Shown here in pieces: positions 35,838 through 46,653 of a DNA stretch of 64,000 nucleotides (positions are counted from its first letter, which is position 1; each line of letters starts with the position of its first letter). The notes beneath the pieces were generated by a model that did no database searches, was not told where the DNA came from, and worked only from the letters and a program-made list of their open reading frames with translations. Source of the DNA: Streptomyces sp. L2 (lineage in GTDB: Bacteria; Actinomycetota; Actinomycetes; Streptomycetales; Streptomycetaceae); assembly GCF_004124325.1 (NCBI RefSeq), contig NZ_QBDT01000001.1:744001-808000 (forward strand). The letters run 5' to 3'. The position numbers were made by a program, and so were the translations under genes.

Positions 35838-35876
35838 GCCGGCGGACGGGCGCCGCCCCGTGCCTGCCGGCCCCCG

Positions 35877-37844
35877 TCAGGGGGCCGGGACCGTCTGGGC
35901 GCCCCGGGGTGCCCGGACTCCGGTCGGCGGACCCGGTTCGGGTGCGGCGGGGGCGGCGGGTGCCGTGGCCGGGAGCGCGTGGGTGAGGGCGGGTGCGCCG
36001 CCGACGAGCGGGAGCCGGGCCGTCGTACGGGACAGGTCCAGCGTCAGGGTGGGCCGGGTGGACGGCGGGTCGATGAGGTTCCGGTCGGTTCCGGCGATGA
36101 CGAGGGCCAGCCGGTGTCCCCGGGGGACCACGTGGTCGGTGGCCGCGAGGTCGAGGGTCATCGTGTACGCCCGGCCGGGGGTGAGCGGGACGCCCTTGCT
36201 CAGCGAGGCGTGATGACCGAGGTCGGCCCAGCCGCGGCTGAACACGGTGTAGTCGACGGCGGTCGTCTTCGCCTCGGTGTCCTTGAAGCAGGCGCTGTCC
36301 CCGGCGGTGCTCGCGCCCCAGCAGCTGCGGTGGGTGAGGGTGGTGATGCCCTCGTCGGCGTCGGCGTAGTCCCGGATGGTGTCCGGGCCGAGGTCCACCA
36401 GGACGGCGGTCAGGTGGGCCGTGGCGGTGGTCGGGGTGACCCGCACGGTGACGCGGCCCGAGCCGGACAGGCGCAGGTCCCGGGCGAGCGGGGCGGTGAG
36501 GAATCCGGCCTTGTCGGGGGTGGGGGTGGTCAGGTGGGCGGCCCAGTCGGTCTCGCCGTGCCGGGGGTCGTCGGTGAAGGTCGCGGTCCCGGTGGCCGCC
36601 GGGCGCGCGCCGAGGGTGCCGACGCCGGGCCGGCTGCCGGGGGCGGGGTGCAGGGTGGTGGTCCGGGTGCCGTGGGGCGGCCAGGCCCGGGAGGTGACCC
36701 AGTGGTCGGGGTGGCGTTCGATGTCGGCCATCGGCGCGCGGTCGATCCCGTTGTCGTAGCCGAGGAGTTCGTGGTCGAACCAGCGGTGCAGGGTGTCGAC
36801 CCAGGCGCCGCGGCGGTAGTCGAAGGGGTCGACGTGGCCGGTCTGGGACAGCCAGATCTTGCGCCGGACGCCGTGCCGGGCCAGCGCGTCCCACCACTGC
36901 CCGAGGTGCTTGGTGCGGACGTTGAGATCCTGCATGCCCTGCACGGCGAACACGCTGGCCCGCACCTTGGCCGCGTCCTTGACGTAGTCGCGCGCGGTCC
37001 ACAGCGGGGTCCAGTCGCCGCTGGGCGGGCTGCCGTCGGCGAGTTCCTTCCGTACGGCGGCGCAGTGGGCCTGCGCCGCGTCGCTCTGCACGTATCCGGC
37101 CAGTTCGTCGGGGCCGCCGTCGTACAGGGCGGCGCCCTGGGCGAAGTAGTAGTCGTACCAGGAGGAGATCGCGCTGATCGGGACGATGGTCTTCAGTCCT
37201 CGGACGCCGGTGGCCGCGACGCCGTTGGCGATGGTGCCGTCCCAGCTCTTGCCGATCATGCCGGTCCTGCCGTTGGTCCAGGTCGCCCTGACGGTCTTCC
37301 GGCCGGTGCGGGTGGTGTAGGCGGTGGCACGGCCGTTCAGCCAGTCGATGACGGCTTTCGCGGACCGGGTGTCGGAGCGGCCGCCGACGTCGACGCAGCC
37401 GTCGGAGCGGTTGGTGCCGGCGAGGTCGACGCCGACGACGGCGTAGCCGCGGGGCACGAAGTAGTTGTCGTAGAACAGCGGCATTTGGACGATGCGGCCG
37501 TGCGCGTCGTACGTCTTGACCTGGCTCTCGTTGCCGCGCCCGCAGCAGGAGTAGTACGGGCTGGCGTCCATGATCACCGGCACCCTGCGGCCCTGCCGGG
37601 CGGGTTCGGCGGGCCGGACGATGTCGGCGGCGACGCGGTCGGTCCGCCCGTCGCGGTCCTCGTCGAGCCCGGTGTCGACCCAGACGGACTCGCGGACGGC
37701 GTGCGCGTAGGAGTACACCGGCCGGCTTTCGCGGGGCGCGGCCTGTGCGACGGCGGCGGCCGGGGTGAGGAGGGCGGCGGTCAGGGTGGCGACGGCCGCG
37801 GTCGCGAGCGTTCTCCAGATCGTGAAGCGCGTGCGTATCGGCAT
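35877..37844 (-). CDS. secreted Xaa-Pro dipeptidyl-peptidase-like S15 peptidase
   Basis: Exported serine peptidase, 655 aa. A signal peptide occupies residues 1-35: basic start MPIRTRFTIWR, hydrophobic core, and a cleavage site near VAQA-AP. The nucleophile is in GMIGKSWDGTIANG (GxSxDG), the family signature, and TGHVDPFDYRRGAWVD contains the likely catalytic His. A C-terminal beta-jellyroll domain (from about residue 420) is normal for this family. Divergent from the secreted M1 peptidase, which suggests joint roles in extracellular peptide use. Confidence 0.9.
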   Translation of the reverse strand: MPIRTRFTIWRTLATAAVATLTAALLTPAAAVAQAAPRESRPVYSYAHAVRESVWVDTGLDEDRDGRTDRVAADIVRPAEPARQGRRVPVIMDASPYYSCCGRGNESQVKTYDAHGRIVQMPLFYDNYFVPRGYAVVGVDLAGTNRSDGCVDVGGRSDTRSAKAVIDWLNGRATAYTTRTGRKTVRATWTNGRTGMIGKSWDGTIANGVAATGVRGLKTIVPISAISSWYDYYFAQGAALYDGGPDELAGYVQSDAAQAHCAAVRKELADGSPPSGDWTPLWTARDYVKDAAKVRASVFAVQGMQDLNVRTKHLGQWWDALARHGVRRKIWLSQTGHVDPFDYRRGAWVDTLHRWFDHELLGYDNGIDRAPMADIERHPDHWVTSRAWPPHGTRTTTLHPAPGSRPGVGTLGARPAATGTATFTDDPRHGETDWAAHLTTPTPDKAGFLTAPLARDLRLSGSGRVTVRVTPTTATAHLTAVLVDLGPDTIRDYADADEGITTLTHRSCWGASTAGDSACFKDTEAKTTAVDYTVFSRGWADLGHHASLSKGVPLTPGRAYTMTLDLAATDHVVPRGHRLALVIAGTDRNLIDPPSTRPTLTLDLSRTTARLPLVGGAPALTHALPATAPAAPAAPEPGPPTGVRAPRGAQTVPAP

Positions 37845-38051
37845 GCGCGGACGGTACAGCGGTCAACTCCCGTGGAGTAGGGCGCTCTTCGGACACGGCC
37901 GGTGCTGTGACGGCCGAATGGCGATCGTGTGACACGAGGGGCCATGGACAGGTCAGGGGCCACAGGGACTCAATAGGCTCCGAACAGAGTTCTGGGCCCA
38001 CTCCGGCCGGAACTCCGAACGGCACTGCTGTCCCGACGACTTGGAGCTGAC

Positions 38052-39551
38052 GTGCACCGCAGAATCTTCGTGCCGGGCGCTCTCGCGGCGGCCTCCCTGA
38101 TGCTGGCGATCCCGGCATCGGCCGCGAGCTACACCCCCGGCGCGCCGGGCATCGGCGACCCCTACTACCCGTACTACGGCAACGGCGGCTACGACGTCTC
38201 GCACTACGACCTGAGGCTGCGCTACCAGCCGGAGACGGACGAACTGCAGGGCACGGCGACCGTCCTGGCCCGGACCACGCAGGACCTGTCCAGCTTCGAC
38301 CTGGACTTCCTGCTGGACGTGAGCGAGGTGCGGGTCAACGGCGCGAAGGCGGCGTTCACGCACACCGGCGAGCACGAATTCGTCGTCACCCCGAAGCGGC
38401 CGCTGGCCAAGGGCACGCCGATCACGGTCGTGGTCCGCTACAGCGGGGTACCGTCGACGAAGAGCGCGTACGGCTTCACCACCTGGCACCGCACGCCGGA
38501 CGGGGCGGTCGCCGCCGACGAGCCCGAGGCGGCCTGGTGGTGGTTCCCGAGCAACGACCACCCGAGCGACAAGGCCACCTACGACGTGTCGGTGGCCGTG
38601 CCGGACGGCACTCAGGCGATCTCCAACGGCACGCTGCAGTCGACGAGTTCGCAGCGCGGCTGGACCCGCTACAGCTGGCGGCAGAACAAGCCGCAGGCGA
38701 CGTATCTGGCCACGCTCGCGCTGGGGAGGTTCGACATCACCACCAGCACCTCCGACGGGGGCATCCCGGTGATCAACGCCTACAGCACGGACCTCGGCGA
38801 CAACGACGACGCGGCCCGGGCGAGCGTGGAGCGCACCGGGGAGATCGTCGACTGGCTGAGCGACTGGTTCGGGCCGTATCCGTTCAGCACGGCCGGCGGG
38901 TACGTGCCGAACACCACCACCGGGTACGCGCTGGAGACGGCAAGCCGGGTGTACTACAGCCCGAAGCAGTTCGCGAAGGGCTCCAACGTCTCCGTGGTCG
39001 TGCACGAACTCGCCCACCAGTGGTACGGCGACGACGTGTCGGTCAAGGACTGGAAGGACATCTGGCTCAACGAGGGCTTCGCCACGTACGCGCAGTGGCT
39101 GTGGTCGGAGCACGAGGGCGAGGGCACCACGCGGGAACTCGCCGACTACGTGTACGCCTCGCACCCGGCCGACGACCCGTTCTGGACGGTCGCGCCCGGC
39201 GACCCGGGCGCCGACCACCAGTTCGACGACGCCGTGTACGACCGGGGCGCCGCCGCCATCCAGGCGCTGCGGGACGAGGTCGGCGACACCGCGTTCTTCG
39301 CCATCCTCAAGGGCTGGCCGAAGGAGCACGCGTACGGCAACGCCTCCGTGGCCGACTTCGAGCGGTACGCCGAGGAGGTGTCCGGCAAGCCGCTGGCAGG
39401 CCTCTTCGACACGTGGCTGTTCCAGCCGTCGAAGCCGGCGGCGTCCGCCGCGCGTTCCCTGGCGAAGGGCGGCGACGGTGCGGGCACGTCGGTGACCAGG
39501 CCGAAGTCGTGGCAGAGCATCGAGGCGGCCCACGGCGGCCACGGCCACTGA
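38052..39551 (+). CDS. secreted M1-family zinc metallopeptidase
   Basis: Aminopeptidase-like zinc protease, 499 aa. The signal peptide MHRRIFVPGALAAASLMLA ends near PASA-ASY. The zinc site is VVVHELAHQWYGDD (HExxH), followed 18 residues later by the third ligand in LNEGFATYAQW. The substrate motif GxMEN is represented by the GYALETASR segment. It lacks the long C-terminal helical domain of full-size M1 enzymes, as many Streptomyces secreted homologues do. GTG start at 38052. It is divergent from the S15 peptidase across 207 bp in which I see no clear site. Confidence 0.92.
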   Translation: MHRRIFVPGALAAASLMLAIPASAASYTPGAPGIGDPYYPYYGNGGYDVSHYDLRLRYQPETDELQGTATVLARTTQDLSSFDLDFLLDVSEVRVNGAKAAFTHTGEHEFVVTPKRPLAKGTPITVVVRYSGVPSTKSAYGFTTWHRTPDGAVAADEPEAAWWWFPSNDHPSDKATYDVSVAVPDGTQAISNGTLQSTSSQRGWTRYSWRQNKPQATYLATLALGRFDITTSTSDGGIPVINAYSTDLGDNDDAARASVERTGEIVDWLSDWFGPYPFSTAGGYVPNTTTGYALETASRVYYSPKQFAKGSNVSVVVHELAHQWYGDDVSVKDWKDIWLNEGFATYAQWLWSEHEGEGTTRELADYVYASHPADDPFWTVAPGDPGADHQFDDAVYDRGAAAIQALRDEVGDTAFFAILKGWPKEHAYGNASVADFERYAEEVSGKPLAGLFDTWLFQPSKPAASAARSLAKGGDGAGTSVTRPKSWQSIEAAHGGHGH

Positions 39552-39555
39552 GGCG

Positions 39556-40470
39556 TCACCGGTCCGCTGCGGCGGCCGCCTGCTCGATCAGGGCGTCCCG
39601 GCCCATCGCGTCCGCGCGGGTGGCCGGGACGGTGCACGCGTACGCCCCGGCGACGGCCCCGAACAGGGCGCACCGCCGGGGCGGTTCGCCGGTGAGGCGG
39701 CCGTAGAGGAACGCGGCGGCGAAGGCGTCGCCCGCGCCGTTGGAGTCGACCACCGGCGCGGGCGGGGTCACGGCCGGTACGCGGGTCAGCTCGCCGTCCG
39801 CCAGCAGGTACGCGCCCTCGGCGCCGGCGGTGGCGACGACCGTCTCGGCGCGGCCCCGTTCGGCGATGTGCCGCATCGTGCGCTCGGGGTCGGTCAGGGC
39901 GGCGGCCGAGAGGAAGACGACGTCCGCCGCGTGGGCGAACGGCACGTGGTACGGGTTCTCACCGTCCCAGTCGTGCAGGTCGGTGGAGAGGGGCACGCCG
40001 GTGTCCCGGAGCACGGGCAGGGCGTGGGCGCCGGGCTGGGTGATGGTGAGGTGCACGTGCCGGGCGCCGGCGGCCAGTTCACGCAAGGTGCCCTCGGGGA
40101 AGCGGTCGCCGGGGTCGGCGCGGCTGGTGTCGTACAGCGACAGCCGGCGGCCGTCCGGGCTCACCAGGTTGACCGCCCGTTTGGTCCCGGCGGGCTGCGG
40201 GATCGCGGTGAGCGCGATGCCCCGCTCCCGGTGCAGGTCACGCACGAGGTCGCCCTCGGGATCGTCCCCGAGCAGATCGATGTGGTGCGTGACCAGCCCG
40301 AGCGCACTCAGCCCCACGGCGACGAAGTCCCCGGTCTGCCCGGCCCGGGTCCGGATCCCAGAGTCGATCATGTAACTGTCCGCATACGGCAACGGCAGCA
40401 CGGGAACGCACACGATCGTGTCCACCCCGGCCCCACCCACCACCAGCACGTCTGCCCGTCGGCGGCTCAT
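39556..40470 (-). CDS. PfkB-family carbohydrate kinase
   Basis: Ribokinase-like ATP-dependent kinase, 304 aa. N-terminal VLVVGGAGVDTIVCVPVLPL carries the substrate region, and the C-terminal PfkB signature is VVDSNGAGDAFAAAFLYG, with the catalytic Asp in GAGD. The substrate is probably a sugar or nucleoside. I chose the ATG at 40470 because GGGGGAGG lies 8 bp upstream; an in-frame ATG at 40545 is less likely. It ends 4 bp from the M1 peptidase's stop on the other strand. The upstream 234 bp contains a palindromic repeat element. Confidence 0.87.
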   Translation of the reverse strand: MSRRRADVLVVGGAGVDTIVCVPVLPLPYADSYMIDSGIRTRAGQTGDFVAVGLSALGLVTHHIDLLGDDPEGDLVRDLHRERGIALTAIPQPAGTKRAVNLVSPDGRRLSLYDTSRADPGDRFPEGTLRELAAGARHVHLTITQPGAHALPVLRDTGVPLSTDLHDWDGENPYHVPFAHAADVVFLSAAALTDPERTMRHIAERGRAETVVATAGAEGAYLLADGELTRVPAVTPPAPVVDSNGAGDAFAAAFLYGRLTGEPPRRCALFGAVAGAYACTVPATRADAMGRDALIEQAAAAADR

Positions 40471-40570
40471 CAGCGGTCCTCCCCCGTGCTCGTACACCGC
40501 GTCGCCCCGCTCAGTGAACGGTGACTCCTCGCCGTAGATCTTCACGCAGTGGGCACGTGCGGGTCCAGCG

Positions 40571-40616
40571 TGGCTGGTCGCGCAGTTCCCCGCGCCCCTT
40601 CGGGGCGCGACCCGGC
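40571..40616. repeat. Streptomyces-type palindromic repeat (GGTCGCGCAGTTCC... type)
   Basis: Core hairpin CGCGCCCC-TTC-GGGGCGCG (40591-40609), perfect over 8 bp, preceded by GGTCGCGCAGTTCCC. This motif is frequent in Streptomyces intergenic DNA, by my recollection. It resembles the element at 33019-33090. It lies between the permease and the kinase. Confidence 0.62.
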
Positions 40617-40704
40617 CACATCGCCGAAGCAGCCGAGCGCGCCCAGGCAGAAGCCCTTGCCCCAGCGGAGTGACCCGGGGCTCTTCCGGCGGCAGCGGCC
40701 GTCG

Positions 40705-42171
40705 CTACTTCGTCAGTCGGGCGAGTTCCTCGTCGGTGTGGGTGGCGACTCGGCGGCGGACGGCGAACCAGCCGGCGATGAGGAGGGCGGCGAGGAGGGG
40801 GACGAGGTAGAGGGTCTTGCGGCCGACGTCGGGGTCGTTCCACATCATGCCGAGGCAGGCCAGGAGGAAGGCGATCGTGGCGATTTCGGTGACGGGGCTG
40901 AACTTCAGCTGGAAGGACGGGCGGGCGACGAGGCCGGCGCGCGCGCGGCGGACGAAGACCAGGTGGCAGATCATGATGATCACCCAGGTGCTGACGATGC
41001 CGAGGGAGGCCACGTTCAGCACGATCTCGAAGGCCTGGCTGGGCACCAGGTAGTTGAGGCCGACGCCGAGCACACAGACGCCGCAGGTCAGCAGGATGCC
41101 GCCGTAGGGGACCTGGCTGCGGTTCATGCGGGCGGTGAACTTCGGCGCGGAGCCGGCCATCGCCATCGAGCGCAGGATGCGGCCCGTGGAGTACAGCCCG
41201 GAGTTCAGGGAGGACATGGCCGCGGTCAGCACGACCAGGTTCATCACGTCACCGGCCGCCGGGATGCCGATCTTCGACAGCACCGTCACGAACGGGCTCT
41301 CGTCGGCCGAGTACACCGACCCGGGCAGCAGCAGGGCGAGCAGCACGACGGAGCCGACGTAGAACAGGCCCACCCGCCACATGATCGAGTTCACCGCGCG
41401 CGGGACGACCTTCTCCGGCTCGGCGGTCTCGCCGGCGGCGACGCCGACCAGTTCCAGCGCGGCGTACGCGAAGATCACGCCCTGCATGACGAGCACGGCG
41501 GGCATCGCGCCGTGCGGCAGGAGGCCGCCGTGGTCGCTGATCACACTGATGCCGGGCGTCTGCCCGTCGACCTGGTGCTGCGTGGCCAGCAGGAAGATGC
41601 CGATCAGCATGAAGGCGACGAGCGTGGCCACCTTGACGATGGAGAACCAGAACTCCATCTCGCCGAAGATCTTCACCGAGATCAGGTTCACGGCGAGCAC
41701 GACCGCCAGGGCGATCAGCGCCAGCACCCACTGCGGGATGGACGTGAACATGCTCCAGTAGTGCGTGTACAGCGCGATCGCGGTGATGTCGGCGATACCG
41801 GTGGTCGACCAGTTCAGGAAGTACATCCAACCGGCGACGTACGCGCCCTTCTCGCCGAGGAACTCGCGCGCGTAGCTCACGAAGGACCCGGAGGAGGGGC
41901 GGTAGAGGACCAGCTCGCCCAGCGCCCGTACGACGAAGAAGGCGAAGACCCCGCAGACCAGGTAGGCCACCGCGAACGCCGGTCCCGCGGTGTGCAGGCG
42001 GCCGCCGGCGCCGAGGAAGAGGCCGGTGCCGATGGCGCCGCCGATGGCGATCATGTTGATGTGGCGGGCCTTGAGGTCCTTGCTGTAGCCGGCGTCGCCC
42101 GCGTCGGCGGGCGTTCGGGCCGCCTCGGGGCGGGCGGCGACCGGTGCCGAGGGCACGGCGTCCTTGCTCAC
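40705..42171 (-). CDS. amino-acid permease (APC superfamily)
   Basis: Cytoplasmic-membrane amino-acid importer, 488 aa, with about 12 hydrophobic helices. The APC signature [20 protein letters not shown] follows the conserved KARHIN stretch in the first helix. Later helices include [20 protein letters not shown], the family's helix-6 motif, with [13 protein letters not shown] after it. The GTG at 42171 is used; a weak AGGAAG lies about 12 bp upstream. The 222-bp gap to the divergent MerR regulator suggests control by it. Confidence 0.9.
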   Translation of the reverse strand: MSKDAVPSAPVAARPEAARTPADAGDAGYSKDLKARHINMIAIGGAIGTGLFLGAGGRLHTAGPAFAVAYLVCGVFAFFVVRALGELVLYRPSSGSFVSYAREFLGEKGAYVAGWMYFLNWSTTGIADITAIALYTHYWSMFTSIPQWVLALIALAVVLAVNLISVKIFGEMEFWFSIVKVATLVAFMLIGIFLLATQHQVDGQTPGISVISDHGGLLPHGAMPAVLVMQGVIFAYAALELVGVAAGETAEPEKVVPRAVNSIMWRVGLFYVGSVVLLALLLPGSVYSADESPFVTVLSKIGIPAAGDVMNLVVLTAAMSSLNSGLYSTGRILRSMAMAGSAPKFTARMNRSQVPYGGILLTCGVCVLGVGLNYLVPSQAFEIVLNVASLGIVSTWVIIMICHLVFVRRARAGLVARPSFQLKFSPVTEIATIAFLLACLGMMWNDPDVGRKTLYLVPLLAALLIAGWFAVRRRVATHTDEELARLTK

Positions 42172-42393
42172 GGGTGGTACCACTTCCTGTGCCCCGGACC
42201 TCGTGGGCCCGGGTGTCCGTACAGTTCGGCCCGCACCACCCCTGGGTGTGTCGCGGCACAGACCAAGGCAGCAGCTTCCCAGAGAAGCCACCCGGTATGC
42301 GGTGTTCCGGATCACAGAGCGGCACTTCTCACAGGGGTCCCGTAGCTAGCCCACGGGTTTCACAGCACTGGTGAGACAGCGATACTGCTGCAC

Positions 42394-43173
42394 ATGACGA
42401 CCGACGCGAGGACCGGTGCCCCGACCGGCGCGCCCGACGCCGAGGAGACGGCCCTCACCATCGACGAGCTGGCCGCCCGGGCCGGCGTCACGGTCCGGAC
42501 CGTCCGCTTCTACGGCAGCAGGGGGCTGCTGCCGCCGCCGGTGATCGGCCCGCGCCGGGTGGGGCGCTACGGGCCGGGGCACCTGGCACGGCTGGCGCTG
42601 ATCGAGGAGCTGCAGCGGCAGGGCATGACGCTGGCGGCGATCGAGCGGTACCTGCGGCAGCTGCCGGCGGACCTCTCCCCGCACGACCTGGCCATCCACC
42701 GCGCGGTGGTCGCCTCCTGGGCCCCGGACGTGGTGGAGACGCTCCCACGCGCGGAGCTGGAGCGGCGGGCCGGCCGGCCACTCGACGACACGGACCTTCA
42801 GCGGCTGGCGGCGATGAACGTCGTCCTCACGGAGGACGACGACACGGCCTCGGGCGGCGGCGCGGCGGCCGACCGTGCCGACACGGTCCGGGTCGACGCC
42901 GGGCTGTTGCGGCTCGGTGTCCAGCTCCTGGACGTGCCGCTGTCGCAGGAGGTGATCCTCGCGGCGCGCGAGGTGCTCGCCGAGCATTCGCGCGCCGCGG
43001 CCCACGAGCTGGCCCGGCTCTTCCGCGGCGAGGTCGCGGAGCGTGACGCCCGGGACGTGAAGTCCCTGTCGGCGCACATGCACCCGCTGGTGGTGCAGGC
43101 GCTGCTGACCACGTTCCAGCGGTCGCTGCGGGAAGAGCTGGGCGAGTGGCTCGCGGGGTCAGACGCGGGCTGA
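42394..43173 (+). CDS. MerR-family transcriptional regulator
   Basis: A 259-aa regulator. The winged helix-turn-helix covers residues 11-80: LTIDELAARAGVTVRTVRFY, then the wing with RRVGRYGPGHLARLALIEEL. The remaining 180 residues are helical, with no Cys or His cluster for metal, so an organic ligand or an envelope signal is likelier. It is divergent from the amino-acid permease and its 3' end overlaps fadJ by 15 bp on the opposite strand, implying interference at the ends. Confidence 0.88.
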   Translation: MTTDARTGAPTGAPDAEETALTIDELAARAGVTVRTVRFYGSRGLLPPPVIGPRRVGRYGPGHLARLALIEELQRQGMTLAAIERYLRQLPADLSPHDLAIHRAVVASWAPDVVETLPRAELERRAGRPLDDTDLQRLAAMNVVLTEDDDTASGGGAAADRADTVRVDAGLLRLGVQLLDVPLSQEVILAAREVLAEHSRAAAHELARLFRGEVAERDARDVKSLSAHMHPLVVQALLTTFQRSLREELGEWLAGSDAG

Positions 43174-45342
43174 GTCGGTGAACCGCTCTCCCTTCCCGGC
43201 CTTCTCCACGAGCAGCGCGGGCGGGGTGAAGCGCTCGCCGTAGCGCTCGGCGAGTTCCCGCGCGCGGGCCACGAAGCCGGGCAGGCCGCCCTCGTAGCCG
43301 TTGATGTACTGCAGGACGCCGCCGGTCCAGCCGGGGAACCCGATGCCGAGGATGGAGCCGATGTTGGCGTCGGCGACGGAGGTCAGGACGCCCTCCTCCA
43401 GGAGCTTGACCGTGTCGAGGGCCTCGGCGAAGAGCATCCGCTCCTGCATGTCCCGGAACGGGATCTCCTGGCCCGCGTGCCCGAAGTGCTCGCGCAGGCC
43501 CGGCCAGAGCCCCGCCCGCTTGCCGTCCTCGCCGTACTCGTAGAAGCCGGCGCCGCCGCTGCGGCCGGGGCGGCCGAACTCGTCGACCATGCGGTCGATG
43601 ACCGCCTCCGCGGGGTGCGCCGCCCAGGTGCCGCCCGCCTCCTCGACGGCCCGCCTCGACTCGTTGCGGATCTTGCGGGGCAGGGTGAGCGTGAGCTCGT
43701 CCATGAGGGAGAGGACCTTCGCCGGGTAGCCGGCCTGGGCCGCCGCCTGCTCGATCGAGGCGGGTTCGATGCCCTCGCCGACCATGGCGACGCCCTCGTT
43801 GATGAAGTGGCCGATCACCCGGGAGGTGAAGAAGCCGCGCGAGTCGTTGACGACGATGGGCGTCTTGTTGATCTGGCGGACCAGGTCGAAGGCGCGCGCG
43901 AGGGCCTCGTCCCCGGTGCACTCGCCCTTGATGATCTCGACCAGCGGCATCTTGTCGACCGGCGAGAAGAAGTGCAGCCCGATGAAGTCGGCCTGGCGCT
44001 CCACGCCCTCGGCGAGGGCGGTGATGGGCAGGGTGGAGGTGTTGGAGCACAGCAGGGCGTCCGGCTCGACGACGTGCTGGATCTCCTGGAAGACCTTGTG
44101 CTTGAGGGACGTGTCCTCGAACACGGCCTCGATGACCGCGTCGCAGCCGGCGAGGTCGGCGGCGTCGGCGGTGGGCGTGATGCGGGCGAGCAGCGCGTCC
44201 GCCTTCTCCTGGGTGGTACGGCCCCTGGCGACGGCCTTGGCGCACAGCTTCTCGGAGTAGCCCTTGCCCTTGACGGCCGCCTCCAGGGAGACGTCCTTGA
44301 GGACGACCTCGATGCCCGCGCGGGCGCACGAGTAGGCGATGCCGGCGCCCATCATCCCCGCGCCGAGCACGGCGGCCCTGCGCACCTGGCGGGGCTCGAC
44401 GCCCTTGGGGCGGTTGGCGCCGGAGTTGACGGCCTGGAGGTCGAAGAAGAACGCCTGGATCATGTTCTTCGAGGTCTGGCCGGCGGCCAGTTCGACGAAG
44501 TAGCGGGCCTCGATGACCTGGGCGGTCTCGAAGTCGACCTGGGCGCCCTCGACGGCCGCGGCGAGGATGTTGCGCGGCGCCGGGTAGGGGGCGCCGTTCG
44601 TCTGCTTGCGCAGGGTGGCCGGGAACGCGGGCAGGTTGGCGGCGAACTTCGGGTTGGCGGGCGTACCGCCGGGGATCCGGTAGCCGGGCTTGTCCCAGGG
44701 CTGCTGCGACTCGGGGTGGGCGTCGATGAAGGCGCGGGCCTTGGCGAGGAGCTCCTCGGGGGTGGCGGCGACCTCGTGGACCAGGCCGTTCTCCTGGGCG
44801 CGGCGCGCGTTGTACTGGGTGCCCTGGAGGAGCACCTTCAGCAGGGCGTCCGCGATGCCGAGCAGCCGTACGGTGCGCACGACCCCGCCGCCGCCGGGGA
44901 GCAGACCGAGGGTGACCTCGGGGCAGCCGATCTTGGTGCCGGGCGTGTCGAGGGCGACCCGGTGGTGGCAGGCCAGGGCGAGCTCGAATCCGCCGCCGAG
45001 CGCGGCGCCGTTGACGGCGGCGACGACCGGCTTGCCGAGGGTCTCGATGCGGCGCAGGTTCCGCTTGATGGCGAGGCCGCCGTCGAGGAGCTGCTGGGCG
45101 GTGCCGGGCGTCACGCGGATCAGGTCGCGCAGGTCGCCGCCGGCGAAGAAGGTCTTCTTCGCCGAGGTGAGGATGACGCCGCGGATGGAGTCCTTCTCGG
45201 CCTCCAGGCGGTCGGTGACCGCGGTGAGGGAGTCGCGGAACGCCTGGTTCATGGTGTTCGCGGACTGGTGGGGGTCGTCGAGGACGAGGGTGACGACGCC
45301 GGTGTCGTCCTGCTCCCAGCGGATGGTGGTGCTCTCGGTCAT
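43159..45342 (-). CDS. fadJ: multifunctional beta-oxidation enzyme (enoyl-CoA hydratase / 3-hydroxyacyl-CoA dehydrogenase)
   Basis: Two-domain fatty-acid oxidation protein, 727 aa. The crotonase half (about 1-200) has [19 protein letters not shown] and [17 protein letters not shown] with the catalytic Glu. The dehydrogenase half (about 330-620) opens with [21 protein letters not shown] and includes the catalytic pair His/Glu in [18 protein letters not shown]. It lies 42 bp downstream of the thiolase, so both are in one operon covering the last three steps of the cycle. I use fadJ for the alpha-subunit type; fadB would be equivalent. Confidence 0.94.
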   Translation of the reverse strand: MTESTTIRWEQDDTGVVTLVLDDPHQSANTMNQAFRDSLTAVTDRLEAEKDSIRGVILTSAKKTFFAGGDLRDLIRVTPGTAQQLLDGGLAIKRNLRRIETLGKPVVAAVNGAALGGGFELALACHHRVALDTPGTKIGCPEVTLGLLPGGGGVVRTVRLLGIADALLKVLLQGTQYNARRAQENGLVHEVAATPEELLAKARAFIDAHPESQQPWDKPGYRIPGGTPANPKFAANLPAFPATLRKQTNGAPYPAPRNILAAAVEGAQVDFETAQVIEARYFVELAAGQTSKNMIQAFFFDLQAVNSGANRPKGVEPRQVRRAAVLGAGMMGAGIAYSCARAGIEVVLKDVSLEAAVKGKGYSEKLCAKAVARGRTTQEKADALLARITPTADAADLAGCDAVIEAVFEDTSLKHKVFQEIQHVVEPDALLCSNTSTLPITALAEGVERQADFIGLHFFSPVDKMPLVEIIKGECTGDEALARAFDLVRQINKTPIVVNDSRGFFTSRVIGHFINEGVAMVGEGIEPASIEQAAAQAGYPAKVLSLMDELTLTLPRKIRNESRRAVEEAGGTWAAHPAEAVIDRMVDEFGRPGRSGGAGFYEYGEDGKRAGLWPGLREHFGHAGQEIPFRDMQERMLFAEALDTVKLLEEGVLTSVADANIGSILGIGFPGWTGGVLQYINGYEGGLPGFVARARELAERYGERFTPPALLVEKAGKGERFTDSARV

Positions 45343-45384
45343 GACAGTGGTCTCCGTTGAGGTCTGGGGGTTTCCGCGGGGAGT

Positions 45385-46599
45385 TCAGACGCGCTCGACG
45401 ACGGTGGCGATGCCCATGCCGCCGCCGACGCAGAGGGTCGCGAGGCCGTACCGCTTGTCCTGGCGCTCCAGTTCGTCGATGAGGGAGCCGAGGATCATCG
45501 CGCCGGTGGCGCCGAGGGGGTGGCCGAGGGCGATGGCGCCGCCGTTGACGTTGACCTTGTCGAGGCTGAGGCCCATGTCCTTCACGAAGCGCAGCACGAC
45601 GGCGGCGAACGCCTCGTTGATCTCGACGAGGTCGATGTCGTCGATGGTCAGCCCGGCCTTGGCGAGGGCCTTGCGGGTGGCGGGCGCGGGCCCGGTGAGC
45701 ATGATGGTGGGCTCGGAGCCGGAGACGGCTGCGGAGACGATCCGCGCGCGCGGGGTGAGGCCGTGGCGTTCGCCGACCTCGCGGGAGCCGATGGCCACCA
45801 GGGAGGCGCCGTCGACGATGCCGGAGGAGTTGCCCGCGTGGTGGACGTGGTCGATCTTCTCCACCCAGTGGTACTTCTGCAGCGCGACGGCGTCGAAGCC
45901 GCCCAGCTCGCCGATGTCCGCGAAAGAGGCCTTGAGCTTCGCGAGGGAGTCGGCGGTGGTGCCGGGGCGCAGGTGCTCGTCGTGGTCGAGGACGACGAGG
46001 CCGCTGCGGTCCTTCACGGGGACGACGGAGCGGTCGAAGCGGCCTTCCTTCCAGGCGGTGGCGGCGCGCTCCTGGGACAGGGCCGCGTACTCGTCGACGT
46101 CGCGGCGGGAGAAGCCCTCGATGGTGGCGATGAGGTCGGCGCCGATGCCCTGCGGCACGAAGTTGACGGCGAGGTTCGTCATCGGGTCGTTGAACCAGGC
46201 GCCGCCGTCGGAGGCCATCGGGACGCGGGACATGGATTCCACACCCCCGGCGAGGACCAGGTCCTCCCAGCCGGAGCGGACCTTGGCGGCGGCCAGGTTG
46301 ACGGCCTCCAGGCCGGAGGCACAGAAGCGGTTCTCCTGGAGTCCGGCGACCGTGTCGGGCAGTCCGGCGGCGATGGCGGCGATCCGGGCGATGTCGGACC
46401 CCTGGTCGCCGACAGGGCCGACGACACCGAGGACGATGTCGTCGACGGCGGCCGGGTCCAGGCCCGGGAAGCGGTCGCGGATCTCGTGGATGAGGCCGAC
46501 GACCAGGTCGATCGGCTTCGTGCCGTGCAGGGCGCCGGTCGCCTTGCCGCGGCCGCGCGGGGTGCGGATCGCGTCGTACACGTACGCTTCGGTGCTCAC
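45385..46599 (-). CDS. fadA: acetyl-CoA C-acyltransferase (thiolase)
   Basis: Degradative thiolase, 404 aa, that cleaves 3-ketoacyl-CoA. The nucleophile Cys is in [16 protein letters not shown], near residue 89. The C-terminal signatures are [17 protein letters not shown] (His) and [10 protein letters not shown] (second Cys). All three catalytic residues are intact. It is upstream of the multifunctional protein in the same direction and 54 bp downstream of the CoA-transferase. Confidence 0.95.
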   Translation of the reverse strand: MSTEAYVYDAIRTPRGRGKATGALHGTKPIDLVVGLIHEIRDRFPGLDPAAVDDIVLGVVGPVGDQGSDIARIAAIAAGLPDTVAGLQENRFCASGLEAVNLAAAKVRSGWEDLVLAGGVESMSRVPMASDGGAWFNDPMTNLAVNFVPQGIGADLIATIEGFSRRDVDEYAALSQERAATAWKEGRFDRSVVPVKDRSGLVVLDHDEHLRPGTTADSLAKLKASFADIGELGGFDAVALQKYHWVEKIDHVHHAGNSSGIVDGASLVAIGSREVGERHGLTPRARIVSAAVSGSEPTIMLTGPAPATRKALAKAGLTIDDIDLVEINEAFAAVVLRFVKDMGLSLDKVNVNGGAIALGHPLGATGAMILGSLIDELERQDKRYGLATLCVGGGMGIATVVERV

Positions 46600-46653
46600 T
46601 TCGGTGCCTTTCGGAGGGTGGGCGGAGCGGGGCGGGAGCAGGGAGGGTCGGGG

